Notes under the pieces: model-generated
Told to the model about the DNA's origin: nothing
Seen by the model: only the letters and a program-made list of their open reading frames with translations
The model's database searches: none
From: CAVQXR01 sp046330455
GTDB taxonomy: Bacteria > Actinomycetota > Thermoleophilia > Gaiellales > Gaiellaceae
Length of the DNA: 64,000 nucleotides
Assembly: GCA_046330455.1 (NCBI GenBank)
Contig: JAXLSU010000004.1
Coordinates: 171,086 to 235,085, forward strand
Direction of reading: 5' to 3'
Shown here: piece after piece, positions 61,420-64,000 of the stretch
How the letters are laid out: the number at the start of each line of letters is the position of its first letter
How positions within the stretch are numbered: the stretch's first letter is position 1
Made by a program: the position numbers and the translations under genes

Positions 61420-61962
61420 GTGCCGTATGACCCCGAGGAGGCCCGTTACCTTCAGAGCCTTGAGCAGAAGCTCCGCCGAGTTGAAGAGTGGCCACTCGAC
61501 TCACCCCTCGCGTTCGTGATCCATCTCGCGTCGCGGACCAAGGGCAAGCTGGGCGAGCTCTTCCTCGACGAGATCGCAACCGGGCTCGCGATAGAGACAC
61601 AGCCGAGCGGCTCGGCCGACTTCGATCGAACGATTGTCGGCCCTGACGGACGGAGGATTCGCGTCGAGACGAAATTCTCGACAGAAGACCCGCCACGCTT
61701 TCAGCAGGTCCGTGACCCCCGACTTGCGGAGGGAAGGCTCAAGTACGACCAGCTCGTGTGCTTATCGGGCCGACCCGAAGGAATGGTCTACTGGGTGTTC
61801 TCCGCGGAGGAGCTCGGCGCTCTGATGGATGAGGAGGCCATAAGGATCCAACACGCCATGAGCGAAACGAAGTGGTTCTTCCCATCGCGAACCGCGATCG
61901 ACGCTTTCACCCCGTATCGACGGGACTACGCCGGCTTCAAGGCTTGGCTAGCGTCGCTCTGA
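61420..61962 (+). CDS. PD-(D/E)XK-fold restriction endonuclease-like protein
   Basis: 180 residues, GTG at 61420 (no better start in frame). GKLGELFLDEIATGL with Glu46, ADFDRTIVG with Asp67, and RVETKFST with Glu83 and Lys85 give the E...D...ExK pattern of a PD-(D/E)XK nuclease. It ends four bases before the methyltransferase stop and is convergent with it, a common restriction-modification layout. The target sequence cannot be read from here. Ribosome binding site is weak. Confidence 0.65.
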   Translation: MPYDPEEARYLQSLEQKLRRVEEWPLDSPLAFVIHLASRTKGKLGELFLDEIATGLAIETQPSGSADFDRTIVGPDGRRIRVETKFSTEDPPRFQQVRDPRLAEGRLKYDQLVCLSGRPEGMVYWVFSAEELGALMDEEAIRIQHAMSETKWFFPSRTAIDAFTPYRRDYAGFKAWLASL

Positions 61963-61966
61963 TGGG

Positions 61967-62890
61967 TCAGAAGAGCCGGCCCAGGGCAGCTTCGGGCACC
62001 TTCTGATCAAACTCAACAGGCCGTCCGTCGGGTTGGGAGGCTGCTACGCCGAGGCGCTCACCCATCACACGAACTGCTTCTGGATTCGAATCAATGAGGA
62101 CGTACCTTCTGTCCAACTGAGCAGCAGCGGCCCCGAGCGTGCCGCTCCCGGCGAAGAAGTCCAGACACCAGTCATTGGGGCGACTTGAGGCCTGCACGAT
62201 TCGTCGAAGGACGCCGAGAGGCTTCTGGTTCGGGTAGCCCGTCTTCTCCTTGCCAGTGGGCGAGACAATGGTGTGCCACCAGACATCGGTGGGCAGCTTG
62301 CCCTTCGCGGCCTTCTCGGGCGTTACCAACCCTGGCGCCATGTAGGGCTCGCGATCTACGGCTTCGGAGTCGAAGTAGTAGCCATCGGGATCCTTGACGT
62401 AGACGAGGATCGTGTCGTGCTTGGCGGGCCATCGGCGACGCGAACGCGCTCCATAGTCGTAGGCCCAGATGATCTCGTTGAGGAAACACTCGCGCCCAAA
62501 AATCTCGTCCAAGAGGAGCTTGCAGTAGTGCGCCTCGCGGTAGTCGATGTGGAAGTAGAAGGTGCCGGTCGGCGTCAGCAGGCGACGCGCCTCCTGGAGA
62601 CGGGACTCGATGAAGGCCAGGTAGTCATCGAACTGGTCGCGATACGAACTCCGATTGAGAAGCTCAGTGCGGTAGCGCTGCCCCTTGAAGCCGACACGGT
62701 CGCCTGAGACGTCCGGGACGGTCGCGAGGGTTAGTCGCGTCTGCGACTTGCCGGTGTTGAACGGTGGATCGACATAGATGAGCTGGAACGAGTCAGCAGG
62801 CAGCCAGGAGAGGATCTCGGCGTTGTCTCCGAGGTAAATCGTGTTCTCAGCGAGACAGAACCCGCCAGCTTGCAGCGGAGACGAATCCAT
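61967..62890 (-). CDS. Site-specific DNA methyltransferase (amino-methyl, DPPF type)
   Basis: 307 residues. Motif IV is DPPF at 41-44 and motif I FFAGSG at 245-250, so the order is IV before I, the beta class of N6-adenine/N4-cytosine methyltransferases. LIYVDPPFNTGKSQTR and GYPNQKPLGVLRRIV are typical, and the target-recognition region lies between. DPPF most often methylates adenine. It is flanked by two nuclease-like genes, one convergent and one 69 bases upstream on the same strand. Confidence 0.9.
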   Translation of the reverse strand: MDSSPLQAGGFCLAENTIYLGDNAEILSWLPADSFQLIYVDPPFNTGKSQTRLTLATVPDVSGDRVGFKGQRYRTELLNRSSYRDQFDDYLAFIESRLQEARRLLTPTGTFYFHIDYREAHYCKLLLDEIFGRECFLNEIIWAYDYGARSRRRWPAKHDTILVYVKDPDGYYFDSEAVDREPYMAPGLVTPEKAAKGKLPTDVWWHTIVSPTGKEKTGYPNQKPLGVLRRIVQASSRPNDWCLDFFAGSGTLGAAAAQLDRRYVLIDSNPEAVRVMGERLGVAASQPDGRPVEFDQKVPEAALGRLF

Positions 62891-62959
62891 GACCTCGACG
62901 AGTATAGGTTGGAGATCGGAGGTCGCTGGGCCACAGGTCTCGACATCTGCGGAGCTTGG

Positions 62960-63448
62960 TCACAAGAGTGCTCGCACTTGCCCAAGGGCGTCGTCAGCCG
63001 AGCGTCGGCACTCCGCGCGCACGCGCTCCATGGCCTCCCGCAAGTCCGGGCGAGCCTCGCTTCGCGCGATCGCGGAGAGTGTCGCCGCACGAAGGTCATC
63101 AGCCGGGACCTGAAACGCATTGAGACCGCGAACCGAAAGCGTCATGCACTCGAACGGGTTCTCCGTGTGCTGTCCCCTCGTCTTCGTCGAGGCGATCCGA
63201 ACGATCTCATCGGCCGGAACGATGAGCCACGAGCCAGTCGGGGGCACGTAGACAGCGAGAGTGAGGTACTTCACCGCCCGCACCTGATTGACCGTGTTGC
63301 TCGATGCGGTCTTGATCTCCACCAAGTGCTCCCCGTCGAGAACCACGTCGCCCAGAGAGGCGCGCGCGCAGAGCTCGGCACCGGCCAACTCGCAGAAGAG
63401 CCGCTCGGCTTCTCGGCCCTCGCGCGAGATTCCTCGCGGCGCATCCAT
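62960..63448 (-). CDS. Second PD-(D/E)XK nuclease-like protein
   Basis: 162 residues from the ATG at 63448 (MDAPRGISREGREAERLFCE). Glu14, Asp34 in SLGDVVLDGEH and Glu44-x-Lys46 in LVEIKTASS make a PD-(D/E)XK core, with NQVRAVKYLTLAVY and GSWLIVPADEIV after it, resembling resolvase- or type II-like nucleases. It precedes the methyltransferase gene on the same strand by 69 bases and may be its direct restriction partner. Target unknown. Confidence 0.6.
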   Translation of the reverse strand: MDAPRGISREGREAERLFCELAGAELCARASLGDVVLDGEHLVEIKTASSNTVNQVRAVKYLTLAVYVPPTGSWLIVPADEIVRIASTKTRGQHTENPFECMTLSVRGLNAFQVPADDLRAATLSAIARSEARPDLREAMERVRAECRRSADDALGQVRALL

Positions 63449-63678
63449 CGCACGCGATCGTATGGGGCCGCAACGATCGCTGCTACCGCGAGTACGAGCC
63501 GGCTACTCCGCTGCGTCGCCGAAGATGAGCCGGCCGCGACGTCTGCGGCCGGGATTCACGATCGGGCCCTCGGTCGCGGGTGCAAGCTGCGTGAGCATCT
63601 CCGTATTCACCCGCTCGTGCTTCGCGGAGAGGATGTCCGGATCGTCGTGGAACTTCGGCGACGGCCCTCGCTTGACGA
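63449..63678. mobile_element. Probable end of the IS256-like element
   Basis: The 230 bases between the second nuclease gene and the transposase stop. Terminal inverted repeats of the insertion sequence should lie in here or beyond, but I cannot pick out a convincing one by eye. On the minus strand, just after the transposase stop and one frame off, the sequence reads PKFHDDPDIL and further plausible codons to about 63503, which may be a shifted C-terminus. Confidence 0.4.
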
Positions 63679-63999
63679 TCAGACAGTAACGAGTTCGGCG
63701 GTTTCCTCTCGGTTGAGCCGCGGCGGGGCGGCCTGCTGGGCGTGACGTTCGATCGCGACGACGAGGGTGGCGAGGTCGCGGTAGCCGATGATGCGGCGGA
63801 ACTGCTGCTCGGCGACGAGCATGCCGGCGGCGGTCCAGCGCTTGCGCATGTCGCCGTCCTGCCAGCGCTTCACGTTGCGCTGCGTGTGACGGACGGTCTC
63901 GAGCATGCTCTCGCACGGGTTCGTCGAGCAGAGCGTCTTGGCGAGGTTGCCGGTGATCCCGAGCCGCATCAGCGTCAGCGTGTCGTCCATTCCCTCCCG
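63679..63999 (-). CDS. IS256/Mutator-family transposase, C-terminal part
   Basis: At least 107 residues, cut by the right edge of the window. The frame reads REGMDDTLTLMRLGITGNLA and then STNPCESMLETVRHTQRNVKRWQDGDMRKRW, the classic IS256 C-terminal region; the catalytic Glu of the DDE triad is in the STNPCESM segment. The start codon lies outside the window, since codons continue in frame past the ATG at 63990. It stops at TGA 63679. Marks the right-hand side of the island and is probably recent DNA. Confidence 0.85.
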   Translation of the reverse strand, partial: REGMDDTLTLMRLGITGNLAKTLCSTNPCESMLETVRHTQRNVKRWQDGDMRKRWTAAGMLVAEQQFRRIIGYRDLATLVVAIERHAQQAAPPRLNREETAELVTV

Positions 64000-64000
64000 C

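Noticed and set aside
61392..61430. A 12-codon leader peptide (MLSEGEPLRCAV) before the nuclease gene
   Set aside because: Its AAGGAGG directly abuts the ATG with no spacing, and no other support exists.
63503..63678. Separate small gene after the transposase
   Set aside because: It has no start of its own and is more likely a frame-shifted transposase end.

Overview
The window is high-G+C actinobacterial chromosome (a sampled core line, 19021-19080, is 45 of 60 G+C). The mix of actinobacterial markers (SulP, furA-katG, DUF6325, proline-rich small proteins) with RNase Y, RNase J and a miaB/rny/recX/recA block suggests a deep-branching Actinomycetota, most likely Thermoleophilia (Gaiellales/Solirubrobacterales). 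That placement is inference from gene content, not from a marker search.

Bases 1-32640 are mostly core genes on the minus strand: miaB (cut by the window edge), rny, recX and recA; a plus-strand formyltransferase/PIG-L deacetylase pair; thpR, cinA, a RodZ-like protein and ftsK; RNase J, dapA, an isolated CoxL-type molybdoenzyme subunit, dapB, an M16 peptidase and a geranylgeranyl-reductase-like flavoprotein; then the translation/RNA block pnp, rpsO, ribF, truB, nrnA, rbfA, DUF503, infB, ylxR, nusA, rimP, and dtd. Many junctions are 4-base ATGA/GTGA overlaps, so these are tightly coupled operons.

Bases 30667-56339 are accessory chromosome: a coiled-coil protein, membrane proteins (AI-2E exporter family, YihY, SHOCT, DUF4239), a MalT-like LuxR regulator, glutamate decarboxylase, a class II amidotransferase, a lipoprotein, a CYTH-like protein, a P-type ATPase, a SulP transporter, a CYTH-Ppx fusion, and furA-katG with a clear inverted-repeat operator. 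Then come a kinase/class III aminotransferase pair resembling hydroxylysine kinase plus phospho-lyase, and a VapBC-type toxin-antitoxin pair with its own operator and a decayed antitoxin fragment beside it.

From about 59972 the character changes. A 25-base tRNA/tmRNA 3'-end fragment and duplicated hairpins are followed by lower-G+C genes (60421-60480 is 35 of 60): a DUF5343 protein with a Swt1-type HEPN protein, then a DNA methyltransferase flanked by two PD-(D/E)XK-like nucleases, then the end of an IS256/Mutator transposase. This looks like an integrated defence island whose right end lies outside the window. The DUF5343-HEPN pair is the best candidate for an undescribed system.
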